From positions 124,001 to 188,000 of the forward strand of contig NZ_BMLQ01000004.1 in NCBI RefSeq assembly GCF_014645315.1: a stretch of 64,000 bases of DNA, read 5' to 3'. Source of the stretch: Citricoccus zhacaiensis. Lineage in GTDB: Bacteria; Actinomycetota; Actinomycetes; Actinomycetales; Micrococcaceae. Made by a program: the position numbers and the translations under genes. Below the pieces are notes generated by a model. The model was given only the letters and a program-made list of their open reading frames with translations, did not search any database and was not told the DNA's origin. Shown piece by piece: positions 1 through 8,108 of this stretch; the first letter of the stretch is position 1, and every line of letters begins with the position of its first letter.

Positions 1-840
1 GTCCAGGGCACGTGTGCCATGGTGGGCCTCGCCGAGAAGGGCCAGGCCCAGTTGCGGCTCACCGTCTCCGGCGCCGGCGGCCACGCCTCCTCCCCGCCCT
101 CCGGATCCCCCATCCCGCGCCTGGCCCGCGCCCTGCGCCGGCTGGAGCGGCGGCCCTTCCCAGCCCGGCTGACCGGCACGACGTCGGCCATGCTCAGCGC
201 GCTCGCTCCTCTCGCCTCCGGGGCGGCGGGCCGCGCCCTGCCGTGGGTTCTCCGCTCCGGGACCGTGGCAGCCAGGGCGCTGGGCGCGATGGGCGGCGAG
301 GCGGCCGCCATGGTGCGCACCACCGTGGCCCAGACGAGGCTGGAGGCCGGGACAGCGAACAATGTGCTGCCCTCCACGGCCAGCGCCACCCTGGACTGCC
401 GGATCGTACCCGGGGAGACCGTGGCGGGGGTCCGTGACGGCATCGTCCACCGCATCGCCGATCCCGGCGTCAAGGTCGAGCTCCTCCACGGCCAGGACCC
501 CTCCGGCGAGTCCCCGGCGACGGGTGACCGGTTCGCGGCTCTGGAGGCCGCCGTCGGGACCTCGTGGCCGGATGCGACGACCGTGCCCTACCTGTTGATG
601 GCCGCCACCGACTCCCGGCATTTCCACGCCTGGTGCCGCCACGTCTACCGGTTCGCCCCACTGTGGATGGACGACGCTCAACGGGCGTCCATCCATGGGG
701 AGAACGAGTGGGTGTCCGTGGCCTCGCTGGAGCGGGGTGAGCGCTTCCACCGTGACCTCATCACCGGCCGGGGTGGCCGTTACCACGACTCCGCCGTGAC
801 GGCCCGCGACGCCATGACGGCTCCCGGCGGCCAGGGGTGA
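1..840 (+). CDS. M20 family metallopeptidase, C-terminal part (5' end outside window)
   Basis: The frame is already open at base 1, so only the C-terminal 279 or so residues are present. The segment ending VLPSTASATLDCRIVPGE and the later motif TDSRHF are typical of the dimerisation and C-terminal metal-binding parts of M20 peptidases, and the following VYRF-P pattern resembles PM20D1-like N-acyl-amino-acid hydrolases or carboxypeptidases. The N-terminal metal ligands lie upstream of the window. The stop codon overlaps the GTG start of the next gene (GTGA), so the two are probably cotranscribed. Exact substrate cannot be told; DapE/ArgE-type activity is less likely because a full dapE exists at 32728-33972. 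Confidence 0.85.
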   Translation, partial: VQGTCAMVGLAEKGQAQLRLTVSGAGGHASSPPSGSPIPRLARALRRLERRPFPARLTGTTSAMLSALAPLASGAAGRALPWVLRSGTVAARALGAMGGEAAAMVRTTVAQTRLEAGTANNVLPSTASATLDCRIVPGETVAGVRDGIVHRIADPGVKVELLHGQDPSGESPATGDRFAALEAAVGTSWPDATTVPYLLMAATDSRHFHAWCRHVYRFAPLWMDDAQRASIHGENEWVSVASLERGERFHRDLITGRGGRYHDSAVTARDAMTAPGGQG

Positions 841-2402
841 AGGCGGCCCTCCGGCGGCGCCGGCGGGGTGGTGGTGCCCTCCTCTTCGGCGGGCTGGCCT
901 CCATCGTGGGCTTCCTCGCCTTCGTCGAGTTCACGTCCGGGGTGCTGCAGGGGTACTACACGCCCCTGCTGACGGACATCGCCCGGCACCTCGGGGTGAA
1001 CGACGCGGACGTGAACTGGCTGGAGGGCTCCCAGCTGATGCTGTCCGCCCTCGTGGTGCCGTTGCTCTCCAAGCTCGGAGACCAGGTGGGCCACCGGAAG
1101 GTGCTGATCTGGTCCACTGCCGTGACCCTGGCCGCATCGATCGCGCTCGTGGTGGCGCCCGTGTTCTGGGTCTTCCTGATCGCGTGGGCCTTCCAGGGGT
1201 TCTATGTGGTGTGGCTGCCGTTGGAGATCGCCCTGATCTATGTTCGGACCGCGGCACGGGAGGAGGCCACAGCCGCAGCACTGGGGCCTGATGACCCGCG
1301 GTCTGATGAGCCGGGGCCGGCAGCGTTGACGCGGCGGGCCGCCGCCGTGCTGGTCGGGGCCCTGGAGGTCGGGGCCATCGCCGGAGCGCTGGCCGCCGGC
1401 GCCCTGGTGGACACCATGGACGTCCAGGCCGTGCTGGCGGTCCCGGCCGTCGTGGTGGGACTGTGCCTGGTGGCCATCATCCTCGGGGTCGAGGAGACGC
1501 CCGGGGCCTCGCTGGCGAACTTCCGCCGCCGGGATTTCGACATGTCCGGGCTGCTCTGGGTCACGGTGGCACTCGTGCTGATCATGGGGTCACTGTTCGT
1601 CCTGCGGGGAGCGGGCCTCGCACCGGACCGCCCCGGGTTCTGGCTCTCGGCGCTGATGCTCGTGGCCGGCGCCCTCGCACTGGTGAAATTCGTCCGGGTC
1701 GAGCGGGAACATCCCGATCCCCTGATCGACATCCGCATGTTCACCGACCCCGCCCTGTGGCCGGTCTTCGCCACCGCGGGCCTGTTCGGGGTCTCGGTCC
1801 TCGGTGCCCAGGCCCCGCTGTCCACGTTCGCCCGGACCGACCCCGAGATCTACGGCTATGGACTGGGGACCACGGGTTTCCAGACCTCCCTCATCATCGG
1901 CACCTATCTCATCGCCATGGTGGCCGGGGCCAGCCTGCTGCCGGTGGCCTCGCGGTGGACGAGCCCGAGGCTGGCCCTGTTGTCCGCCACCTTGTGCGTG
2001 GCGGTCGGATTCGGCCTGTTCCTGCCGTTCCATGACCAGATCGGCCAGGTGGTAGCGAACATGGTGGTGGTGGGCCTCGGTTCCGGCGCCCTGGTGGCGT
2101 CCTTGCCGGCGGCGGCCGCCTCGGCCGCCCCGCGGGAGCAGACCGGCGTGGCCACGGGACTGACCAACTCGGTCAAGACCGTGGGCGGCGCGGTGGCCTC
2201 CTGCATCTTCGGGCTGGCGCTGGCCACCACCGCCGCGGCGGGGATTCCGGGCCCCGAGGCCGTTCCGGAGATCACGGGAGCTCCCGACGTCGGCACGGCC
2301 GGTTCGTTCTCCGGTTACCTCACCGTGTGGATCGTCTGCTCGGCCACCGCCTTGGCGGCCGCGGTCCTGTTGCTGTTCGTTCCGAAGAAGGCGTTCCAGT
2401 AA
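837..2402 (+). CDS. MFS transporter, DHA2-like
   Basis: A 521-residue integral membrane protein with many hydrophobic segments. It has the MFS motif A-like loop GDQVGHRKVL near residue 80, between the second and third membrane helices, and a long charged loop near 140-165. The size and overall pattern resemble drug:proton antiporters of the DHA2 group (usually 14 helices), but the substrate is unknown. The GTG start overlaps the stop of the M20 peptidase, so the pair probably forms an operon: peptidase plus exporter or importer. It converges on hemD with a gap of about 50 bases in which I see no clear terminator. Confidence 0.85.
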   Translation: MKAALRRRRRGGGALLFGGLASIVGFLAFVEFTSGVLQGYYTPLLTDIARHLGVNDADVNWLEGSQLMLSALVVPLLSKLGDQVGHRKVLIWSTAVTLAASIALVVAPVFWVFLIAWAFQGFYVVWLPLEIALIYVRTAAREEATAAALGPDDPRSDEPGPAALTRRAAAVLVGALEVGAIAGALAAGALVDTMDVQAVLAVPAVVVGLCLVAIILGVEETPGASLANFRRRDFDMSGLLWVTVALVLIMGSLFVLRGAGLAPDRPGFWLSALMLVAGALALVKFVRVEREHPDPLIDIRMFTDPALWPVFATAGLFGVSVLGAQAPLSTFARTDPEIYGYGLGTTGFQTSLIIGTYLIAMVAGASLLPVASRWTSPRLALLSATLCVAVGFGLFLPFHDQIGQVVANMVVVGLGSGALVASLPAAAASAAPREQTGVATGLTNSVKTVGGAVASCIFGLALATTAAAGIPGPEAVPEITGAPDVGTAGSFSGYLTVWIVCSATALAAAVLLLFVPKKAFQ

Positions 2403-2454
2403 TCTCCAGCCATGGTGGCGGCGTCACCGGCAGCGGGTCGGATGATCCCGTGAG

Positions 2455-3282
2455 CTAGACGCGATGGCCGGGGCCCAACGCGGCCAGGACCCCGAGGGCG
2501 TCCGGGCTCGGTGCGGTGGCGGCCAGGTCCAGGGACTCCTCAGCGGCTGCCCGGGCCGTGGGCTGGCCGAGGGCGATGAAGCGGGTACCGGCCGGGACGG
2601 CGGTGCCGCGGCGCCGGACCAGCTCCCGCACCGCACTCGGACTCGTCAGCACGACGTCGGCCCCAGGCACATCGTCGACAGTCGCCAGGGCATCCACGGA
2701 CGCCGCGCCATCACCCGCCAGCCCGGCCAGCAGCCGCCGCTCCGTGGCCGCGGGGTAGGGCACGGTGCGGTAGGCCTGCACGTGGTGGACCTCCCAGCCG
2801 CGTTCGGCCAGGCCCTCTGCGACCTCGTCCGTGGCGAGCGCGGACTGTGGCAACAACAGGACCCGGCGGGCAGTCTCACCCGGCGGCGGAAACTGCGCGA
2901 GGATCCCGGCGGCGGAGGCGTCCCCCTCCGGCATCCAGGGGGCCTCGGTGCAGCCGGCCTCGGCCAGGACGCGGGCGGTCCCCCGGCCGGTGACGGCCAC
3001 CCGGATGCCGGCAGCCACCCGTCCGTCCCAGCCGGCACGGGTCAGGGCCCGGACGGAGTTCGGGCTGGTGAGGACCAACCACGCCGGGACGGGTGCCGTC
3101 CGCTCATCAGGGGTGATGTCCCGGACGAGACCACGGAGCCCCGCCAGATCCTCCGGCAACGCGAAGTCGGTCAGAGGCAGGAAGGCGACCCGGTAGCCGG
3201 CCTCGGCCAGACCGGTCTCGACCGCCCCGGCCTGGGCCGGCTGGCGGGTCATGATCACGGGACGACCGGCAGCCACCGGCAT
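2455..3282 (-). CDS. hemD: Uroporphyrinogen-III synthase
   Basis: Last gene of the minus-strand heme cluster, 275 residues from an ATG 7 bases after the hemC stop. It would cyclise and invert ring D of hydroxymethylbilane to give uroporphyrinogen III. Visible family features are the N-terminal RPVIMTRQ segment, the WLVLTSPNSVRAL stretch near residues 70-82 and the matching DVVLTSPSAVREL in the second half, which correspond to the two-lobed HemD fold. The family is poorly conserved in sequence, so the position directly after hemC is strong support. The open frame extends upstream into hemC, but that part reads as antisense-type low-quality protein, so the internal ATG was chosen. Confidence 0.88.
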   Translation of the reverse strand: MPVAAGRPVIMTRQPAQAGAVETGLAEAGYRVAFLPLTDFALPEDLAGLRGLVRDITPDERTAPVPAWLVLTSPNSVRALTRAGWDGRVAAGIRVAVTGRGTARVLAEAGCTEAPWMPEGDASAAGILAQFPPPGETARRVLLLPQSALATDEVAEGLAERGWEVHHVQAYRTVPYPAATERRLLAGLAGDGAASVDALATVDDVPGADVVLTSPSAVRELVRRRGTAVPAGTRFIALGQPTARAAAEESLDLAATAPSPDALGVLAALGPGHRV

Positions 3283-3289
3283 CAGATGG

Positions 3290-4330
3290 TCACTGCGGGG
3301 CAGGCAGCAGGTCGGCGCCGCCGGCCAGCATGGCCTCCGCCACGTCGATGCCGAGCTGGCGGGCCAGTCCGAGCGTCTCGGTGTCGGCGGAGCCGTCCTC
3401 GAGGCGGACGCGGACGGCCGGCAGGTCCACGGAGGCGTGCTCACGCAGCAGGCGGCTGCCATCGGTGGCGGCCACCACGGCGTCCATCACGAGTCGGGCC
3501 GGTTCCTTCTCCACCCGGGCGAGGGCTCCGATCGGTGCCGCACATCCGGCCTCGAGCCGCTCCAGCAGGGCGCGCTCTGCGGTGACCTGCAAACGGGTGA
3601 CGGCGTCGTCGTACCCGGCCAGGGCCTGCGCCACCGGATGGGTGGACCCGGCGCCGGTCACCGCCGTCTCCGGGCGGCACTCCACGGCCAGGGCGCCCTG
3701 CCCCGGGGCCGGCATCATGACGGTCGGGGCGAGGCGTTCGGTGATCGCCCAGTCGAAGCCGATCCGGTCGAGTCCGGCGCAGGCCAGGATCACGGCGTCC
3801 AGATCGCCGCGCGGGGAGCCGGCAGCCGCAGGGGCGTGATCATCGTGCTGTTCCAGCCCCGGAACCCGCGCGAGGCGGGTCTGCACATTGCCGCGGATGT
3901 CCACGACGTCCAGGTCCGGGCGCACGGCCTTGAGCTGGGCGACCCGCCGGGGCGAGCCGGTGCCGACCTTCGCCCCCTGCGGCAACTCGGACAGCCGCAG
4001 GCCGTCCCGGGCGCACAGGGCGTCACGGACGTCCACCCGTTTCGGGATGGACGCGATGACCAGGCCCTCCGGCTGGACGGAGGGCAGGTCCTTGAGGGAG
4101 TGCACCGCGAGGTCGACCTTCGCATCCAGCACCGCGGCGCGCAGGGCCGAGGCGAAGACACCGGTGCCGCCGAGCGAGGCCAGGGAGCCCGTGGTCACGT
4201 CCCCCTCGGTGCGGATGATCTCCAGTTCGGCGTCGAGCCCGGACAGGCCGGCCAGGGCTTCCGCCACCGTGGTCGTCTGGGTCCGGGCCAGGCGGGATCC
4301 GCGGGTGCCGATCGTGAAGGTACCGGTCAT
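3290..4330 (-). CDS. hemC: Hydroxymethylbilane synthase (porphobilinogen deaminase)
   Basis: 346 residues. It polymerises four porphobilinogens into hydroxymethylbilane. The N-terminus TIGTRGSRLA is the family signature; HSLKD (residues 77-81) carries the catalytic Asp81, and GTGSPRR (123-129) binds substrate carboxylates. Cys263 in EAGCAAPIGA is the attachment site of the dipyrromethane cofactor. A short insertion rich in His, Asp and Ala (about 160-175) interrupts an otherwise conserved region. The ATG at 4330 overlaps the cpfC stop as ATGA, so translation is probably coupled. Confidence 0.96.
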   Translation of the reverse strand: MTGTFTIGTRGSRLARTQTTTVAEALAGLSGLDAELEIIRTEGDVTTGSLASLGGTGVFASALRAAVLDAKVDLAVHSLKDLPSVQPEGLVIASIPKRVDVRDALCARDGLRLSELPQGAKVGTGSPRRVAQLKAVRPDLDVVDIRGNVQTRLARVPGLEQHDDHAPAAAGSPRGDLDAVILACAGLDRIGFDWAITERLAPTVMMPAPGQGALAVECRPETAVTGAGSTHPVAQALAGYDDAVTRLQVTAERALLERLEAGCAAPIGALARVEKEPARLVMDAVVAATDGSRLLREHASVDLPAVRVRLEDGSADTETLGLARQLGIDVAEAMLAGGADLLPAPQ

Positions 4331-5646
4331 CGGGTCGGAACACCCACCTCGGAATCGAAGGCGGCCACCGTGGGGCGGACGGTGCCGTCCCGCATGACCT
4401 TGACGCAGCAGTTGGGCGCACACACGTCGTTCCACGCGCCGAAGCAGCCCACAGCGGCCCGGCCCTCTCGCCGGCCCAGGCGCTCCTCGACAATGTCGAC
4501 AAGGCCGGAGACGAAGGCCGGATGCGTCCCGGGCGTCGGGGTGCGGCGGAAGGCCAGGCCGAGGTTCTCGGCGGTCTCCTTGGCCTCGGTGTCCAGGTCC
4601 CACATCACTTCCATGTGGTCGGACACGAAGCCCAGCGGCACCACGAGCACCCCGGCGAGCGGGCCGGCGTCGGACCCTTCGCCGTGGGTGGCGCGTTCGC
4701 CCCTCCGTTCGCCTTCGCGTTGGTTCTCATCCGCGCCGGCGGGCGCGGCCGCCAGTTGCTCGATCGCGTCATTGATGTCCGGCTCGAGCCACGGCACGTG
4801 CGGGGCACCGGAGCGGGACTGGTAGACCAGTGACCACTCGATGCCGGCGGCCTCGGGGACGCGCCGCAGGATCTCCTCGGCCACGTCCAGGTGCTGGGCC
4901 GAGTAGACGTCGGCACCGTTGCCCTCGCCGGGCGCCAGCCCGGTCTTCTCCTGGAGTTCCGCGGCCACCGGGCGGGGCCCGGCGGCCTCGGCATCCGAGG
5001 TCGGGATGGAGTGCGTGGCGAAGAAGATGTGCAGCCGGCCGTCTGCCCGGCCAGCGGCCGCCAGCTCGGCGCGGATCTCGGCCAGCCCGGCGCTCAGTCC
5101 CTCGGCGAACGGGGCCACGAATCCGGGGTGGTTGAAGTACTGGCGGATCTTGTCCGCCTCGAGCTTGCCCTCCAGGCCGGTGGACCGCAGGGCCATCCCC
5201 AGGTCCTCGCGGTATTGGCGGCAGGAGGAATAGCTGGAGTAGGCCGAAGTGGCCACGGTCAGCATCTTCCGGTGCCCGTCGGCGTAGATCTGCTCGAGGG
5301 TCTGGGGGATGTAGGGCTCCCAGTTGCGGTTGCCCCAGTAGACCGGCAGATCGATCCCGCGGGCGGCCAGCTCGGTCCGCAAGGCCTCCAGCAGGGCACG
5401 GTTCTGCTCGTTGATCGGGCTGATGCCGCCGTTGGCCCGGTAGTGGGTGGCCACCTCCTCGAGGCGTTCATCGGGGATGCCGCGGCCTGCGGTGACGTTG
5501 CGCAGGAACGGGATCACATCATCCTGCCCCTCGGGTCCGCCGAAGGAGGCCAGCAGGATGGAGTCGTAGTCCTTCGCGGCCATGGTGCCGTTCTCATCCA
5601 CCCCGGCCAGGGGATCGAAGCCGGGATTCTGGGCGGTGTCCGTCAT
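4327..5646 (-). CDS. cpfC: Coproporphyrin III ferrochelatase
   Basis: 439 residues; inserts Fe(II) into coproporphyrin III (the older name is hemH). The metal-handling His212 lies in FATHSIPTS and Glu346 in DHMEVMWDLD. Cys142 (YSSCRQY) and the C-terminal group Cys401, Cys409, Cys413 and Cys414 (C-x7-C-x3-CC) match the [2Fe-2S] ligand pattern known from actinobacterial ferrochelatases. Residues about 301-328 are a charged low-complexity insertion (GADENQREGERRGER) not expected in the fold. A leader of some 28 residues precedes the usual start; the ATG at 5646 shares one base with the chdC stop (TGATG). Because chdC is adjacent, coproporphyrin is the likely substrate. Confidence 0.95.
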   Translation of the reverse strand: MTDTAQNPGFDPLAGVDENGTMAAKDYDSILLASFGGPEGQDDVIPFLRNVTAGRGIPDERLEEVATHYRANGGISPINEQNRALLEALRTELAARGIDLPVYWGNRNWEPYIPQTLEQIYADGHRKMLTVATSAYSSYSSCRQYREDLGMALRSTGLEGKLEADKIRQYFNHPGFVAPFAEGLSAGLAEIRAELAAAGRADGRLHIFFATHSIPTSDAEAAGPRPVAAELQEKTGLAPGEGNGADVYSAQHLDVAEEILRRVPEAAGIEWSLVYQSRSGAPHVPWLEPDINDAIEQLAAAPAGADENQREGERRGERATHGEGSDAGPLAGVLVVPLGFVSDHMEVMWDLDTEAKETAENLGLAFRRTPTPGTHPAFVSGLVDIVEERLGRREGRAAVGCFGAWNDVCAPNCCVKVMRDGTVRPTVAAFDSEVGVPTR

Positions 5647-6404
5647 CAGGCCAGGACCTCTGCGATCTCGCTGGTGGTGATGTGGCGGCCCGTGTAGAAG
5701 GGCACCTCTTCGCGCACATGCAGGCGGGTCTCGTTGTTGCGCAGATGGCGCATCATGTCCACGAGGTTGTTCAGCTCCGGCGCCTCCAGGCCCAGCAGCC
5801 ACTCCCAGTCGTTGAGGGCGAAGGCACTGGTGGTGTTGGCCCAGACCATGGGGAACTCGCGCCCCAGCATGCCGTGGTCCTTGAGCATCCGGCCACGCTC
5901 GGCCGGCTCCAGCAGGTACCAGTCGTAGGAGCGGACGAAGGGGTAGAAGCACAGCCACTTCAGCGGCTTGCGTCCCATGGCGAAGGCCGGGATGTGGTCC
6001 TTGGCGAACTCGGCCATCCGGTCCGAGCCCATGGCGGACAGCACGATGGTGGTGCCGGCCAGCAGCTCGGTGCGGCGCAGGGTGCGGATGGCGGCCTGCA
6101 GGTCCTCGGCCACGTGGCCGTACATCCAGACCATCAGGTCCGCGTCAGCGCGCATGCCGGAGACGTCATAGGTGCCGCGGACGGTGACACCCTTCTCTGC
6201 CAGCCCGGCGATGACCGCGTCGAACTGCTCCACAGCCCGCTTCCGCTCGGTCTCGGTATGGCCTCCGGCGCCGTTGCCGGCCGCGTTCCGCGCGAAGACG
6301 GTATAGGTGGTGAACCACTCGACCTTCTCGGCGTCGCCGGGGCTGTCTACTCCCTGCGTGCCGGCGTCTGCGTCGCCATGAGGCTGGTTCTCGGTCATCG
6401 TCAC
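5646..6404 (-). CDS. chdC: Coproheme decarboxylase (HemQ)
   Basis: 252 residues of the chlorite-dismutase-like superfamily. It oxidatively decarboxylates two propionates of coproheme to make heme b. Tyr154 in YPFVRSYDWY fits the catalytic tyrosine. His137 (KDHIPAF) and His177 (KDHGMLG) sit 17 residues before and 23 after it, the same spacing I recall for the distal and proximal histidines of Corynebacterium ChdC. The N-terminal 25 residues are disordered-looking. A second ATG two codons in is possible. The gene is separated from cgoX by 153 bases that carry a candidate promoter and operator. A true chlorite dismutase is unlikely given the heme operon. Confidence 0.95.
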   Translation of the reverse strand: MTMTENQPHGDADAGTQGVDSPGDAEKVEWFTTYTVFARNAAGNGAGGHTETERKRAVEQFDAVIAGLAEKGVTVRGTYDVSGMRADADLMVWMYGHVAEDLQAAIRTLRRTELLAGTTIVLSAMGSDRMAEFAKDHIPAFAMGRKPLKWLCFYPFVRSYDWYLLEPAERGRMLKDHGMLGREFPMVWANTTSAFALNDWEWLLGLEAPELNNLVDMMRHLRNNETRLHVREEVPFYTGRHITTSEIAEVLA

Positions 6405-6440
6405 AACTCCTGTGGTGTCACCTAAGGTCTGGGTTCCGTA

Positions 6441-6503
6441 CCCACCGCCGGTTTCTACAAGCGGTAGAACGAGCGGTCCCAGCCTACCCCTCCCGGCGGT
6501 GGG
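6441..6503 (-). promoter_or_regulatory. Candidate promoter and operator of chdC-cpfC-hemC-hemD
   Basis: On the minus strand a TAGGCT -10 hexamer (plus-strand 6481-6486) is followed, around the expected transcription start and first 20 bases, by a perfect palindrome TTCTAC-N5-GTAGAA (6453-6469). Both lie inside a larger perfect 11-bp inverted repeat, CCCACCGCCGG at 6441-6451 with its complement at 6493-6503. The palindrome position suits a repressor operator. No regulator is identified, and I could not match it to a known box. Confidence 0.5.
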
Positions 6504-6557
6504 ATGCCTCAGCCGGGTTCAGTCGGTTTCAGTCGGTCCGCGCGACCGGTGGCGGCG

Positions 6558-8108
6558 TCACGGCACGATCCGCCGGCGGGCATCGGCCACGATGGCGGCC
6601 AGTCCGGTCCCGGCCAGCCACGCCCCGACCGCGTCCAGCCCGGGCTGGTCCTCCAGCCACGTGCGCACCGACTCCACCCGGGTCCGGTGGTCCGTGGTGG
6701 CTGCGGGCAGGGCGGACTTCCACCGCACCACGAAGGAATCGACCAGCCCCGCGGCCACGTCCACCCCGGTGAGGGCGGTGGCATCCGCCAGGGCCCTGGC
6801 CCGCAGGTCCTCCTCCGGCGTGCGGTACCCCGGGGCGGCAGAATCGGGGGCGTCGGTCACCCGGCCGTAGGACAGGCGCAGCACGTGGCGGTGGCCGCCG
6901 AGCTCCTGCCGTGCCCAGTCCCACTTGGCGCTGACGTGGGTCAAAGCCTTGGCGCCCACCACGTCCGAGGAGACGGCCGGTGAGACCAGCAGACCGGTCC
7001 CCCGGGGGTTCGCGTCCAGTCCGGGCGCGTCCACCACCAAGGTCACGAGCGCGACGCCGGCCCCCTCCCGCGGGCGGTCCGCGGGGGACAGTGCCCCGCC
7101 GGAGACGGGGACGAGCAGGTCCCAGGCCCGGGGGCCGTCCGTGGCCACGACCACGCGATCCACCGTGACGGCCTCGGTGCCGTTCGCGCCGGCGGTCAGC
7201 TCCACCGTCCAACGGTGTCCACGTGCTGACCCGGACCCGCGCGCCAGCGTGACCGCGCGGGTGCCGGTCAGCACGCGGGCACCCGCACGGAGCACGTCCT
7301 CGGCGAGCGCAGCGGTCAGGGTGTGCATGCCCCCGCGCAGGGAGGCGACCACGGCTCCCGGCGGGGCGGCGGCGCGTCGGGCGGCCACGGCGCGGGCCAG
7401 TGAACCCTCGGCGACCAGGGCCTCCAGCAGGCCCGGCGCCACGGTGCGCAGGTCCAGGGTGTCCGGGTCCGCCGAGTGCACCCCGGCGACCACGGGCGCC
7501 ACCAGGGTCTGCAGCACGCCCTCCCCCATGCGGTCCCGGACCACGGCGCCGACGGTGACCGGGGTCCCCTCCTCGACGGCCCGGCGCCAGGTGTCCAGTG
7601 AAGGCGGCGCGGGCCTCGAGTGTGTGCCAGACGTCGCATCCGCTGAACGGACCAGCGAGTCCTCGAGGTCCCGGCGGGCCCGCTCCAGGGCGTCGGCGCC
7701 GAGCGCCTCGGCGACCTCGGGAGCATCCAGGTCACCCGGGATCCCCAGGATCCCCAGGCGTGGTGCGGGCACGGCCCGGTGGTCCTGTCCCGGTCCGGAC
7801 GGCGGCAGATACAGCCACGAACCGCCCGGGTGGGGCGCGACGACGGCCTTCCCCAGTCCCAGCTCATCCACCAGGTCGCGCACGGCCGGGGTGCGGACGG
7901 CGAAGGACTCCGCACCGGCGTCGAGGGTGAGTTCTCGGCCCCCCGGCAACGCCACCGTCCGCGGCGCCACGCAACCGCCGAGGGAATCGCCGGCTTCCAC
8001 TAGGGTGACCTCGTATCCCGCGCGCACCAGTTCCCAGGCCGAGAGCAGCCCGGACACTCCCCCACCGACCACGAGGGCGGTGGGAGTGGCTGCCGGCCGG
8101 GAGGTCAC
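6558..8108 (-). CDS. cgoX: Coproporphyrinogen III oxidase (HemY type)
   Basis: 516 residues; an FAD enzyme that oxidises coproporphyrinogen III to coproporphyrin III with oxygen. The N-terminal dinucleotide-binding motif VVGGGVSGLLSAWEL (about 13-27) is followed by the family's EAGDSLGG segment (about 38-45). The length is slightly above the usual 450-480 because of short Ala/Gly-rich loops. The GTG start overlaps the hemE stop (GTGA), so it is coupled to hemE. Since CpfC and ChdC are encoded next to it, it is named CgoX rather than protoporphyrinogen oxidase. Confidence 0.93.
   Translation of the reverse strand: MTSRPAATPTALVVGGGVSGLLSAWELVRAGYEVTLVEAGDSLGGCVAPRTVALPGGRELTLDAGAESFAVRTPAVRDLVDELGLGKAVVAPHPGGSWLYLPPSGPGQDHRAVPAPRLGILGIPGDLDAPEVAEALGADALERARRDLEDSLVRSADATSGTHSRPAPPSLDTWRRAVEEGTPVTVGAVVRDRMGEGVLQTLVAPVVAGVHSADPDTLDLRTVAPGLLEALVAEGSLARAVAARRAAAPPGAVVASLRGGMHTLTAALAEDVLRAGARVLTGTRAVTLARGSGSARGHRWTVELTAGANGTEAVTVDRVVVATDGPRAWDLLVPVSGGALSPADRPREGAGVALVTLVVDAPGLDANPRGTGLLVSPAVSSDVVGAKALTHVSAKWDWARQELGGHRHVLRLSYGRVTDAPDSAAPGYRTPEEDLRARALADATALTGVDVAAGLVDSFVVRWKSALPAATTDHRTRVESVRTWLEDQPGLDAVGAWLAGTGLAAIVADARRRIVP

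Noticed and set aside
5646-6404. Reading the gene as a chlorite dismutase
   Set aside because: Same superfamily, but the catalytic Tyr and spacing of His residues fit ChdC and the gene sits in a heme operon.
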